Assembly (NCBI GenBank): GCA_020726505.1
Contig: JAHLEZ010000023.1
Location: forward strand, 744,001-808,000
Direction of reading: 5' to 3'
Source: Leptodontidium sp. MPI-SDFR-AT-0119
Taxonomy: Eukaryota > Ascomycota > Leotiomycetes > Helotiales > Leptodontidiaceae
Length of the DNA stretch: 64,000 bases
Every line of letters begins with the position of its first letter. Within the stretch, counting starts at the first letter, position 1. The translations under genes and the position numbers were made by a program. Below, piece after piece: positions 23,610 through 34,532 of the stretch. Under the pieces are notes generated by a model that did no database searches, was not told where the DNA came from, and was given only the letters and a program-made list of their open reading frames with translations.

Positions 23610-24448
23610 GGAGATGTTCGAGGAGAGGAAGATAAGAAGAGCAAGCAGGCGAGTGAGGCTAGTGAGGAGCTTTAGGGGGTTGGAGTTGAAAAGCGTAGGA
23701 GCATGAGCAATGTCCTTGGATCCGTTTTATGACACGATTGTTGTTTGCTGTAGTGAGTTTACTTCGCTACGGTAAACATAGTCTTATTAGTCAATACTCT
23801 GCCGCTCGAGGAAATCCGCGTGGAGGAATTGACCAGGCAGTCAGAAGATCAACAACCCGACACGGGGGCTCACCCAACACATAACTTAAAAGATAGCGCA
23901 GCACATCCAACATTACGAAATATGCCTATTGCAGAGGACTGCGGAGAATCTTCATTTTAATTTTATTACTCAATCTTCCCTTTACTTAGGGTTCGCCTAT
24001 CCGCGTCAAGACTTCTCATCTGGGCTCACTAGCAATACCACAAGCCCCGTCAAATTCGACGTCATCTCCTCCACCGTTCATTTACCGTGGCTATTTCGGA
24101 CTATCACGCGTCTCTTCCCTTCCCCAAGAAATACTCCTCTGGTCGCTGGTTAATACACATACTGTTCTCTTCTCCATCTAGTTACTTTCAGGGCATTTTA
24201 TCATAGTTATATTTCGATCCTATGTAAATCCAAGCAGGCAAAATACCAAAAAAAAAACACCCTTCCAAAAAAAAAAACAGTACCGCTGGGGTATGGAATT
24301 TATCCTCCTTTTGTACCAGGTTCCAAACATTCACATCGTACCCTTCCTTAATATGCCCAGCTAGATTTAGGAGATAGAAATCCCACACGAAATCACCTCC
24401 TCCACATCCTCTAAAACAACGCCCCATATCCTAATCAGTACCTCTGCA
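23610..24448. other. Intergenic region
   Basis: Contains a 74-codon plus frame (23929-24153) with no recognised motif, and two A-runs (24248-24257, 24267-24278). Minus frames at 24188-24582 overlap the 3' end of the next gene and could be its 3' untranslated region. No supported gene. Confidence 0.4.
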
Positions 24449-25159
24449 TTAGACTCGTCGAAACCGATACGGCCTATTCTCCCACATACATGGTCCGTAG
24501 TCTCTACTTCGATGCTTTTCCGCGCCCGAAGTACTTCCTGAAGCCTCACGTGAAGAAGGAGAGCCGTGTCTTTGAACGTCACCCGACTTCGAGGATTCCG
24601 AGTCGCTCGGCGGAGTTTGATTGCTCAGCCGGGAAGTTTGCTGCGAAGGAGTCGTCCGCACAGAGCTAGTATCGGGTGAGCGGCCGCGGACCCTCTCTAA
24701 CATCGATATCAATTCTGCCTGCCGAAGGGAAAGCGCACCCAACTCAGCCGTGATCTCGTCGACCGTAAGCTCTCGTTGCTGAGGGGTTGGAACCGGACTG
24801 CTCGACGGAATGGCATGATTGTTGTTGTTGCGTGGGGTGTCCCGTCGCTCGAGACCGCTCGCGTACGATCTGGTGAGAGCCGTCCAGGTGGTCACCACTC
24901 GCGGGGCCTGCTTTTGGTGGTTCTTCTGGCAGAGGCAGAGCCTTGCTAGCTCTGGCAAAGAGTCGAGCGTCTGGAGAGGTGATCTTTGGGACATGGAATC
25001 AAGCAAGTGGCGAGCTTGGGCTTTCGGCTCGCCTCCGAGCTCGTAGCCGCAGGGCAGGCCCTTTAACGTGATGCCCGCGCATGATATGTCATTATTGCTC
25101 GCCGTGACGATTTTTAAGGCTGCAGAGGGGTCCCATCTCGACGCAGGTAGTTCTGCCAT
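24449..25159 (-). CDS. Fungal protein with N-terminal Cys/His (zinc-ribbon-like) domain, 236 aa
   Basis: Intact minus-strand frame; ATG at 25159 in a good context (GGCAATGGC). Residues 27-85 hold C27-x9-C37 and the segment E-L-A-R-L-C-L-C-x3-H (C75, C77, H81). I know this pattern from many uncharacterised fungal proteins, some fused to GIY-YIG (T5orf172) nuclease domains. A Leu-rich, coil-prone helix follows at about residues 130-160, then a Ser/Thr-rich disordered tail. No nuclease domain follows, so this is a short version. A GTATGT donor-like site lies near the end (about 24491), but splicing there creates a stop, so the unspliced end is kept. Retrotransposon B lies only 41 bp upstream of the ATG. 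Confidence 0.65.
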   Translation of the reverse strand: MAELPASRWDPSAALKIVTASNNDISCAGITLKGLPCGYELGGEPKAQARHLLDSMSQRSPLQTLDSLPELARLCLCQKNHQKQAPRVVTTWTALTRSYASGLERRDTPRNNNNHAIPSSSPVPTPQQRELTVDEITAELGALSLRQAELISMLERVRGRSPDTSSVRTTPSQQTSRLSNQTPPSDSESSKSGDVQRHGSPSSREASGSTSGAEKHRSRDYGPCMWENRPYRFRRV

Positions 25160-25195
25160 TGCCGAAATTTCGTTGGTAGGAAATAATGCCGTTTG

Positions 25196-25200
25196 CGAGG
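25196..25200. repeat. Target-site duplication of Gypsy B, left
   Basis: CGAGG directly before the 5' LTR, matched exactly by 32218-32222 after the 3' LTR. Five base pairs is the usual length for Gypsy integrases. Confidence 0.9.
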
Positions 25201-25379
25201 TGTAATGGCACGTGCCCTAGCGCTTACTCCCTGTATATATGCGTGCAAAGTGGGGAAGAAATAACCTTCCCTCCTTAGTAATTAGCTTCTATATTATATA
25301 GTATCACTAGCTATTATTCAGTGCCTCTCCAGCTATTTTATTATGTCAAAGTCACCTTAGAGTGCTAGTGATTATTACA
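25201..25379 (+). repeat. 5' LTR of Gypsy B
   Basis: 179 bp with TGT...ACA ends. Retains most CpA sites. It pairs with 32039-32217 over its whole length without gaps. Read on the minus strand it is the new upstream region of the gene ending at 25159. Confidence 0.92.
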
Positions 25380-25479
25380 TTCTAATTGCTTTTCTTTTAC
25401 TGCTAGCCTAACTATTACACAATAGTTCAAGCTAAAGAACCCTTATCCGTGGCGCCTAGTGGCCCTAGACTACAAGTAA

Positions 25480-28400
25480 CCCCTCCCTTAGACTAGAGAA
25501 GGTCTAAAGATACGCCAGCTACTAATCTACAAGCAATACAAGAGTAAATTAAGACCCTTAAGGAGAAAAACGATGCCCTTGACAGCCTTGTTATCGAATA
25601 TCGCCGAATGTATAGCGATAACTTTAGCTAATACCCCCTGAACGTGAGGGAAAGGGTATAGCGACTCTAATAAATAAGACTTAGAAGTAATGCGAATACT
25701 ACGGAAGATCGCCCGCTAGCCGCTAAAGAGTCCTAGGCTCCCCGCTAAGAAAAGAGGAAATATATATTTCCATCGGAATATAAAGGGAAGAATTAACAAG
25801 AGCTAACGGAATATTTATAAGCTTATAATTGTGTCTTTAATTACGACAGTAAAGGGTTCCTTATTAACATAGTTAAGATTAAGTAAGTAATAATATTACT
25901 TTATAAAGAACCGGCAAATACTTAAGAAAGGTTTAAGAAGTATAATCTTAATACCCTTAATACAATGACTTAAGAGTCTTACAAGGAGTTTCTAGCGAAC
26001 TTCTAATTACTTTTTGTCTCGAGACAAGTAGTTAACTCTTACGCCTATAAGATAGCTCGATAGAGACCTAGTTAGCCTATCCTCGAATTTATTAACTATC
26101 TTAAGGGAAAGGAAGAATAACTTAAGTTATTTACTTAACGTTAATTACGAGATATCCTCTTTAATAAAATCCGACTAAAGATTTGCTAAAGAATCGTTAA
26201 AAATAAATAAGTTAATAAGCTATAAATAAGGGAAGATATTATTTTAATAGTAGCCCTCTAAGAGATATATACTTTGTTTAAAGGAAATAGTAGTAATAAG
26301 AGACCTAAGGAGCTAGAAGACAAAAAAGGAAAGTCCTCTTAAAAGGCCCCGCGAAAGACCGGCGATAAGTAAAAGAGTCCCCGCCTTAATTAATCTAAGT
26401 TAAGAAAAGGCAACCCTAATAAGACCTTAATATAAGGGAGATATAAAGGGTTTAATAAGTTAAAGACTTAATACTTTAAATATTAAGAGCTTAACCACTA
26501 CGCTAATAAATGCCCTAAAGTAAATAATAAAGGCTCGCCAGACAAGAACTAAAAGAACGCCTAATTCGCGGCTGTGTCCACGTCTCCCTTAAGATCGTCA
26601 AGTAAGAGAATAGAAATCTAACTAAAGATACTAGCGAGTAAAGAGTAAAAAGACTTTATTGCCCTTATTAATAATAAGACGGAAGACAATTTTGTCTTAA
26701 GATTAATAGTAAAAGAGTACAATTTATAACTTACTAGCAAAGGGCCGAAGACATTTTAAATATTACCTAGGAACGAAGGTATTGTCCACGGCACCGCACT
26801 CGCTTAAGTAGAGATTACTAATACCCTTAAACAAACTAAGCTAAATGCGCTCCGGCTAAGGGTTATTAATATACCGGGTATTAACTTAATTCTAAGGTAG
26901 CCTTAGCTAGAGGATGTTAATCCTTAGATTAGTTTTAGAACAAAGTAGTAAAGGTACTTATATTAACTAAATAATACTCATAATCTTAATATTATAAAGC
27001 TATATAAATTCTCTTAACTTATTTAAAAAAAAGAGTTCCCCGTGTATATTATAATGTTTAATTTAAATGTGTCACGCCTACTAAACGCTAATAATACGCT
27101 TATTATCCCCTAAGATTACCGTGAATTTAAAAATGTCTTCTCTAAAAAGAAGGGGAATTAATTACCCCTTTTAAAAGGTCGGCAGTATATTATTAACTTA
27201 AAGCCGAATGTGAGACCGCCTTACTCCCTTATTTATAACCTCTTCGAAACAGAGCTAGAGGTTCTCCGGGAATACCTTAAGTCCTTTAAAGTAAAAGGAT
27301 AAATATAAAAAAGTAGGAGCCTAACTAGCGCCCCGATTCTCTTCGTGCCAAAAAAAGATAGCGGCCTCTGATTATATATCGACTATCGAGCTTTAAACAA
27401 GATCACAGTTAAAGACTAGTACCCCTTACCTTTAATTAGCGAAACGCTAAATAAACTCTAAGATAAGAAAGTCTTTACTAGCCTAGACTTATAGAATATA
27501 TTATTATATTAAAATTAAGGCGAGAGATAAGTAAAAGACTACTTTTCGCACTTAATATAGGCATTACGAGTATTAAGTTATACTATTTAGGCTATTTAAT
27601 ATACTAGCGACGTTTTAAGTATATATTAACGACGCGTTAACGGGACTTATAAACGTCATTTATGTCGTCTACTTTGACAATATCCTTATATACTCGGCGG
27701 ACCCGGCTTAATATGTGGACTATGTCCGCCAGGTCCTCGAAAGGCTATAACAGGCAAATCTCTTTATTAAGCTGTCAAAATACTCGTTTAGTACTAAGAG
27801 TGTAAAGTTCCTAAGCTATATTATATCCCCTACTAAAGTATTAATAAAGCGGAGCCAAGTAAACACTATTAAGGAATAGTTAAAGCCCGAGAGTATTAAA
27901 GACGTTTAAGTCTTTATTAAGTTCGCTAACTTTTACCGGCGCTTTATCGCAAGTTTCTCGGCGATTACCCGGCTATTAATAAGTTTAATAAAAGGTAAAA
28001 AGAAAGGGCAACTTACTTTTACCTTTCACTAAGGAACTACTAAGTAAGAGGCTTTTAATATATTAAAGGATATATTTATATTAACCTCTTTTCTTATACA
28101 CTTTAACTTAAAGAAGCTTATAAGGCTAAAGGCAGACGCCTTTAGGTTTACACTTACGGGGATTTTGTCCTAGCCTAAAGATTAACCGGCGAGTAACTAA
28201 ATAAAGCCTATCTAGTACCCAATTACATTCTTTAATAAAAAGCTAGAAGGTGTAAAGTTAAATTATAAGGTTCACGACTATAAGCTTCTTATAATTATTA
28301 AGTGCTTTATTTATTAAAGGCACTACTTAAAAAGTAATATAGCCCCTATTAAAGTATTATTAGATCATAATAATCTCCGTTATTTTATAAGTACTACAGT

Positions 28401-30410
28401 ATTAAGCCGGCGGTAAGTTAAATAGGCCTTAGAGCTATTTAAGTATGACTTCATAATAGTTTATAAGCTAAGGAAAAAGAACCTGGTAGATAGACCTTCG
28501 CGTAAGCCTAATTATAAGCCGGCGGAAAATAAAGAGAATATTATACTCCTTACCTTATAAAATAAACTACAAAGTGTAATTTAAAATAAGTTAATCCATA
28601 TCCTTAATATAATTAATAATACGACAGCGAGTATCTAGCGAAAAAGCGATAGTACATTATACTAGTTAACTCAAGTTTCTTAACTTACTAGCAATAATAT
28701 AATATATAAGCTGTCGACTAAGGCTATAATAGCGACCTCTACGCCTAACTAGCGGTATATACTTATATAACTTAAAAGTTTATAGAACTTTAGTTAAGGT
28801 TTAAATAACCTCTTGTAAAACGCTAGAGAGGGGTATAACGCTAGCTAATATAATTATAAATATACTATGCCACGGTTTTTTATAATAAAAGTTATAAAAG
28901 CTAAAACGGCAAATACTATATTAAAATCGCTTCTTTCGTTACTCTTAAAGCTATAATAAAGGGACGCCTTAATTATAAAAGAGCGTACTTAATTACAAGA
29001 TACCAGGGATACAGATTAGAATATTAATAACGACAGACTACTAAGACACCGGCGAATAGCTTACGTTCCACGAGACCCTATTATTCGTGCCGAAATCATA
29101 AAGATTTGTTATAATAATCTAACTATAAGCTATTTTAGTTATACTAAGACACTAAAGCTTGTTCAACGGAAGTATTATTAGCCTAATATATCTAGTGACG
29201 TTAAAATATACGTTAAGAGTTATAATATTTATTAAAAGACAAAGGCAAGGCGCACAAAGAAAGCTAGCGAAATATAAGCTCTTAGCCAATTAAGTAAGCT
29301 ATTTAAGTCAATCTTAATAGACTTTATTATAGATTTAATACTTTACAAGAGTAATACTACTAACAAAGTCGCCGACTACTTACTAGTAATTGTCAATAAA
29401 TACACTAAAGATATTAAGTATATCCCTTACTTAAAAACTATTAACGCTTTATAATTAGCCCGTCTTTTTATTAACTATTAATTCAAGGACTATAAGTTAC
29501 CGACATCGATTATCACAAATAAAGGCTTTGTGTTTACTTCGAGGTTTTAGAAGGAGTTATGTTTTTATCTTTAAATAATAAGAGGCCTCTTAACAACGTT
29601 TTACTTACAAATAAATAACTAAACCGAACGGCAGAATCAGGCCTTAAAGGCATAACTAAAGTATTACGTTTATTACTTACAAGACAATTAAGTAAATCTC
29701 TTACCTTTAATAAAGTTTATATATATAAATGCTTATTATAAGTCTATTAAAATGTCTTTAAATAAGGCTAAGTACGGCATATTACTAGACTCTCGCCAAG
29801 GTATCGAGGACGATCTTATAAGAAGGGAGATACTAACTACTAAGGAACAAGTAAAAGAAGTTATTAAAAAACGCTAAGAGCTAAAAAATAGCTAGCGAAA
29901 GACTAAAGAGAACTAGGCGAAGTAGTATAATAAGAACTATTATTTTATAGAGTTTAAGGTCAAACAATAAGTTTTATTTTTAATAAAGAATATTAAGACA
30001 GTTCGTTTTAATAAAAAGCTAAACTATTAATTCTTAAGATTATTTAAGATCACCGAAAGGATTAAAAAGTAAGCGTATAAGTTAGAGTTACTTCTTAAGT
30101 ATAATAAACTACACAATGTTTTTTATATATCCCTATTAAAGTTATACTAGTAAAGGCCCGGCGAATCGTTAGAGGTAGTCTAACTTAACCTCGTAAATAA
30201 AGAAGAAATATAATTAGTCGAGACCCTCTTAGACCGACAAGTAAGACAAGGAGAAGAGTAGTACCTTATTAAGTAAAAAGGGCTAAGACTAGCATATAAT
30301 TCTTAGGAACTAAAAAGGAACCTCATAAATCTCTAAAGGGAAATTAATACGTTAAAGGCGCGGAACGCCACTAAAAGGGCGGCGAAGCGTCGGCGAAGGG
30401 GATAATTAAG
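25480..30410 (+). pseudogene. Gag-pol of Gypsy B, RIP-inactivated
   Basis: Plus-strand domains in order: gag (25480-26450); zinc knuckle with two Cys codons already changed to Tyr (about 26470-26520); protease region (26650-26950); reverse transcriptase (27340-28000, VPKKD near 27350, the catalytic YxDD region near 27665-27700); RNase H (28100-28500, with the L-x-A-D-A site near 28130); integrase zinc region and core (29020-29870); chromodomain (about 30180-30330, W/Y-L-I-K-x-K-G-L). Dozens of TAA/TAG stops and some frame changes make it inactive. All of this is typical of an autonomous chromovirus before RIP. Confidence 0.88.
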
Positions 30411-30869
30411 GCTCCTTATTTCCCCTTATAAGGTCCTTAAGACAGGAGTCTAACTACTCTCTAGGCTTTTGCCGGCTAATCGTTAAATAAAATGTAATAT
30501 TACGTACCTTTTTACTTTTTCCTACGAGGTTTTATAGTTATAAGCACATTATACTCTTTAACGTTATATACCTTTTTACTTTTACTTTTAAGGTTTTATA
30601 GTTTTAAAGGTGTATTTAAAGTCACAATTTAAGTAGTAGTGCCTAAGGGAAAAAAGAGTTACATTAATTAGTTATATTATAAACCCTTTATTAGTTACCC
30701 CCGCCGGCTAAGTACTAGTACTTCACCGAAGATTCGCTTATTAGAAAAACTTTAGTAAGAAACTTAAAAAATTAAAGAATTAAATTTTATTTCGTAAAGT
30801 AATAAGGCCCTCAGCCTCCGTAGTAACAGTGGCTTTAGTCGCTAGAACCTTATTATTAGACTCAGGCAT
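30411..30869. other. Non-coding part of Gypsy B downstream of pol
   Basis: AT-rich sequence between the chromodomain and the end of the antisense frame, with a repeated ACCTTTTTACTTTT word (30508-30521, 30571-30584). No coding signal. Confidence 0.5.
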
Positions 30870-31800
30870 AAACTCAGGAGTAGCCGAGAAAATTTGTTAA
30901 AAGTCCTTCGCCGGAGGTTAGTAAGTAATTTACTAGCGAATACCTTAGTGTACTTACAGATCGAAGTCCCTTAACCTTAGTAATTAATCGCTTGTTAATA
31001 TCCTTTAAAGTAATAAAACCCTCTTTTAAAGTAGCGAGTACGCCGGAGTATAACTAGTTAATAACCGACGAAAAGCTAGCGCTTAGTTCTTTTATAGACA
31101 AGACTACTAGCTTTTATAAGGACTTTAAGGCTTTAATATTAATAACTTTATTAACGTGTGTATTATAGCGCTTATTAAGGTTAAATATAACTTAAGTAAT
31201 ATTAAGGCTAACTTAAGAGATTTACTTCTCACGGAATTAAGTGGCAGCTTTCTCTAGTTAGGCAAGGGACTCCTTTAGTCTCGCTAAGACCTCGCCAGTT
31301 ATTAACTTGTATCTCGCTAGTTAAAAGAAAATTTAACTTACGGGCTTATAAGACTTCGCCTTTTAGTAGTAATCGACACACTTCTTAGTAGTTAAGGTAA
31401 TACTAGTAGAATATATAAGGTTAAGAAATTATAAGATCTCGCTAACGTAACGTAGACAAGGAACCTCGCGAGTGTCGGCGTAGTTAATTTTATTACGTCT
31501 ACTTAACTTAATATAAGTGTCCTTAAAGCTACTAAGTAAAGAACGCTCGATTCGGATATTATCCTCGTTCTCCTTAACTTTATTACCTCCGCTATTATCT
31601 TTAAGGGCTCGGGTAAATCGCCGACGTTTGCTTAAAAGCTCACTAGCGTTAATTAAAGTAAACAATAAAGATAAAGCTCTAGTAAAACTAAAGTCTCTAG
31701 CCTTTTTGCGCTTATTAGGAGTTATTAGAATCGCTAGTTAGACCTTTACTAAGGGCAAGACATCTCTAAATCGAAGAAGGGGGATATAACTTACCTTTAG
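30870..31800 (-). pseudogene. Antisense accessory ORF of Gypsy B, Cys-rich
   Basis: On the minus strand one frame reads from about 31800 down to about 30870 (about 310 codons) with stops that are all TAA/TAG, mostly where Gln would fit. The N-terminal part is Lys/Arg-rich with an S-K-R-R-R-F cluster. At about 31474-31340 comes E-V-P-C-L-R-x-V, then a spaced set of Cys or Cys-to-Tyr codons in the layout C-x2-C...C-x2-C-x5-C ending K-P-V. The rest is helical and charged. It lies between pol and the 3' LTR on the opposite strand. The Cys layout matches the antisense frame of Copia C. Function unknown; a zinc-binding protein is a guess. Confidence 0.55.
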
Positions 31801-32038
31801 TTATATTAACGTTATTATTTAATCTAAAAAGGTTAAGAGAGCTAAAAAGAATATATACAGAAAGTTAGGTAATAACCGCCACTAGCGTCTACTTACCCTG
31901 TATTATTTCTTCCCTAGAATTCACCTTTAAATTAAGCGTACAAATTTAGACTTACTAGCGAATCGTCGGGGAAACTCTAGCTATTGTCACTTTTTTACCC
32001 TTACTTCTAGGGACAAAAGTACGTAAGAGGGGAGATAT

Positions 32039-32217
32039 TATAATAGTACGTGCCTTAACGCTTACTCCCTATATATATACGTATAAAGTAAAGAAAAGAT
32101 AACCTTCCCTTCTTAGTAATTAGCTTTTATATTATATAATATTACTAGCTATTATTTAGTGCCTCTCTAGTTATTCTATTGTGTTAAAGTCACCTCAGCG
32201 TGCTAGTGATCATTACA
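32039..32217 (+). repeat. 3' LTR of Gypsy B
   Basis: 179 bp, TATAATAG...ATTACA. Compared with the 5' LTR most differences are transitions toward A/T, the RIP direction, with only a few toward the opposite base. Confidence 0.92.
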
Positions 32218-32222
32218 CGAGG
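32218..32222. repeat. Target-site duplication of Gypsy B, right
   Basis: CGAGG, identical to 25196-25200. Confidence 0.9.
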
Positions 32223-32340
32223 TAGAAAAACTAGTTTATAAAATTGCGAAAATTCGTATATTAGATGATCAACTATAGACGAGGAGTGTTATAGACGAGG
32301 AGTGTACTCGTGGAGAGATTGGAAGAGAAGATGGTACAAT
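32223..32340 (-). promoter_or_regulatory. Displaced upstream region of the gene at 24449-25159
   Basis: If element B is removed, this sequence joins 25195 and lies directly upstream of that gene. On the minus strand it has a TATA-like TTTATAAAC (32236-32244), which would be about 60 bp from the ATG, and two perfect 16-bp tandem copies (TATAGACGAGGAGTGT at 32275-32290 and 32291-32306). These look like ordinary promoter parts now 7 kb away. Inference from element geometry only. Confidence 0.45.
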
Positions 32341-32649
32341 GGTCTTATAATATATTGGGGAAGACAATATTCCCAACCGGGGTCACGGATTTGGGGGCAA
32401 TGCTAGACTGATGGGCAGACTTTGGCGCCCATTTTTTCATTATATTGGGAACGAGCTGAGGTTTCTTGACGCCAGCCTTATTAAAAGGGGGGTGCGGGTG
32501 GGAGGCAGCGGAAGCACTGCCCTCTTGTGTCTTGGCAGACGCAAGCGACTGCGGATCAGAGAAACAATAAAAACGGACGCCAAGCACCGCGCTCAAATTT
32601 TCAGCCTCTTTTGGCCGCGGAGTATGAATTCTAATCCAGTATTTCTTGC

Positions 32650-32685
<36 letters not shown>

Positions 32686-34532
32686 GAATATATACCACGT
32701 CTCATCTACACGCCAGGACACAGAACGACCTAGAGAGCGACGTTGTTATCTTCCGTTTTTATAATCGGAAAAAAGAGGGTCATCCTCCACGCGCTGTGGC
32801 GTTTTGTCGCGTGTATGGAGCCAAGAACGCCCATATTGGATCTCTGCGTCAGGCCAAGTGCTGCAGAAACAGGCAACCACAAGGCTGCCCGAATCTCGGT
32901 GTGCAAATCCTGTGTTGATTATTTAAAAAAAGAACTTTTCGATATAGTCGTCACGGAACGCCGGATGCGGAGCCGACACTTCTTTCTCGCGCATATCAGG
33001 CAGGAAGAATGGGCTGTTTGCTACTTAGTCGAGGTGGTTGGGACGATGGAATCACGTTTATGACGCTGCTAGATTCTATAGTGGATTATACCAGGAATGA
33101 AAGAAATCAGGCCCTTAGCCCGATATGATCTACTGGTGAAAAATTGATTATGTTTACAGGTAGGTTTCCTCGGCTGGTTGACTTACACGATACTGCTAAA
33201 AGCCTGGTTCAGAAATTAGGGTTTTTAACATCAGACGGTTTTTGGTATTTCTTTTCTGTGGCACCCTTGTATCAAGTTTCTCTGACCTAAGGTAGTTCAG
33301 AAACACATCAGAAAAATGATTCCGTTTCTAGAGAACGCTCTGTTCAGGGCAGAGAGAGTAAATCTCGACCCTTTGCCCAGAGTCCAGTCATCGAGGAAGA
33401 TGTAACTACCAACGAGTAGGTTGGTATCATCGCTAGCTTGGCTTAGCTGAGCCTAGCTCCCCTCAGCCTCGGCCGACATCTCCACACAAGGCCGACTGAG
33501 AAAAAAGATACATCCGCCTACAGATTAAAACTCAGAACAGGTGCAAGTACAAGCACAAGTGCAAATCCGGGAGAAACCTACCAGCGAGATACCGATCCCC
33601 ATGTGAGACAGCCTACAACACATACACGCGCGGACTCATCCCCTAGGACGCAGGATGTGAATCCTAGATAGGGCTCCCTTTCCCTCACGCATTGATCTAG
33701 AGTCTTCTTCTATTACGTATTAAAATCCTAGAGGATCTTCAGTTCGGCTATAGAGGATTCTCGCTCTCCAGAGAGGACGAATAGATAGAGTACCGAGGAG
33801 GTAGAAAATTGCGGAGCAGGCTTTGAGGATTTGCTGGCTGCTGTGTGGTTATGACCCGAGCATCTGCCGGTGCTTGTACAATGTTCTTGTCGTGAAAATG
33901 GACGGTAATCAGGCAAGCCGAATTGGAATTAGCAAGGTACGCATCTATACAACTGGGCCAAAATCTATAACAGGAACTAAACACATAGAGCTTGGCCTAC
34001 CCCGGTGTACTGTACCTGAAAAATCACGCGAATCATTTTTCATTGGCAATCGACATCGCATCTAAAATATTACACATTAGTGGTTACCATAGTGGGAAAA
34101 GAGATATAGTAGTGTTAAGTAAAACCAACAATACTTTAGAGGCTGGAAGCGACAACAAGCCTTAGCGTTAAGTGAAACCAACAAAAACTTTCATCACGCA
34201 ACTTCTAAACTAAGGTTCTACCAGTGCCGTTGTACCTGAGCCTAAGGCATTAGCTTATTCATGACTTTCCTGAGACACTAATACCGTAACAGCTATCTCC
34301 CAAACCACGGAAAACCTAGACACACATTATTCTAATAGAACTGCTCAACCTCCCTGACAAGCGCGTCATTATACGGTGCCGTACCGGGCGTTCCCGAAAT
34401 GCCCAACTGCCGTCCTACTTGCGCTCGGTTTTGGGGACTAGAATCCCATCCCCTTGCTTTGAATATGTCTACGACCGAGTTACGATCTATTCAAAAGTCA
34501 ATAAGTTCCGAATAGGTGTGAACATGTGCTAG
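32341..34532. other. Intergenic region of island 2, no supported gene
   Basis: Normal base composition. Several open frames exist: plus 32815-33063 (83 codons with two Cys pairs), minus 33984-33748, plus 33823-34065. None has a recognised motif, a matching intron or a clear start. A near-palindromic GCTTAGCTGAGC stretch is at 33443-33454 and two copies of a GTTAAGTxAAACCAACAA word at 34115-34132 and 34168-34185. 3' of the GTPase gene nothing else can be supported. Confidence 0.4.
32652..32681. repeat. Poly-T tract (30 T)
   Basis: Thirty consecutive T. Could be a mononucleotide repeat or the reverse of an old poly-A tail. No target duplication or LINE/SINE body was seen beside it. Confidence 0.7.

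Larger units (their letters stand above)
25201..32217 (+). mobile_element. Complete Gypsy/chromovirus element B (7,017 bp)
   Basis: Two 179-bp LTRs (TGTAATGG...ATTACA) flank a full gag-pol region, and a perfect 5-bp target duplication flanks the element, so both ends are certain. Pol reads plus with Gypsy order ending in a chromodomain. The 3' LTR carries many more G-to-A/C-to-T differences than the 5' LTR. Extra sequence of about 1.6 kb lies between pol and the 3' LTR and contains an antisense reading frame. The element interrupts a single gene island and lies 41 bp from the start codon of the minus-strand gene to its left. Confidence 0.93.

Noticed and set aside
32345..32764. 117-codon frames on both strands with poly-Lys or poly-Phe
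   Set aside because: Both run through the T30 tract and have no other support.
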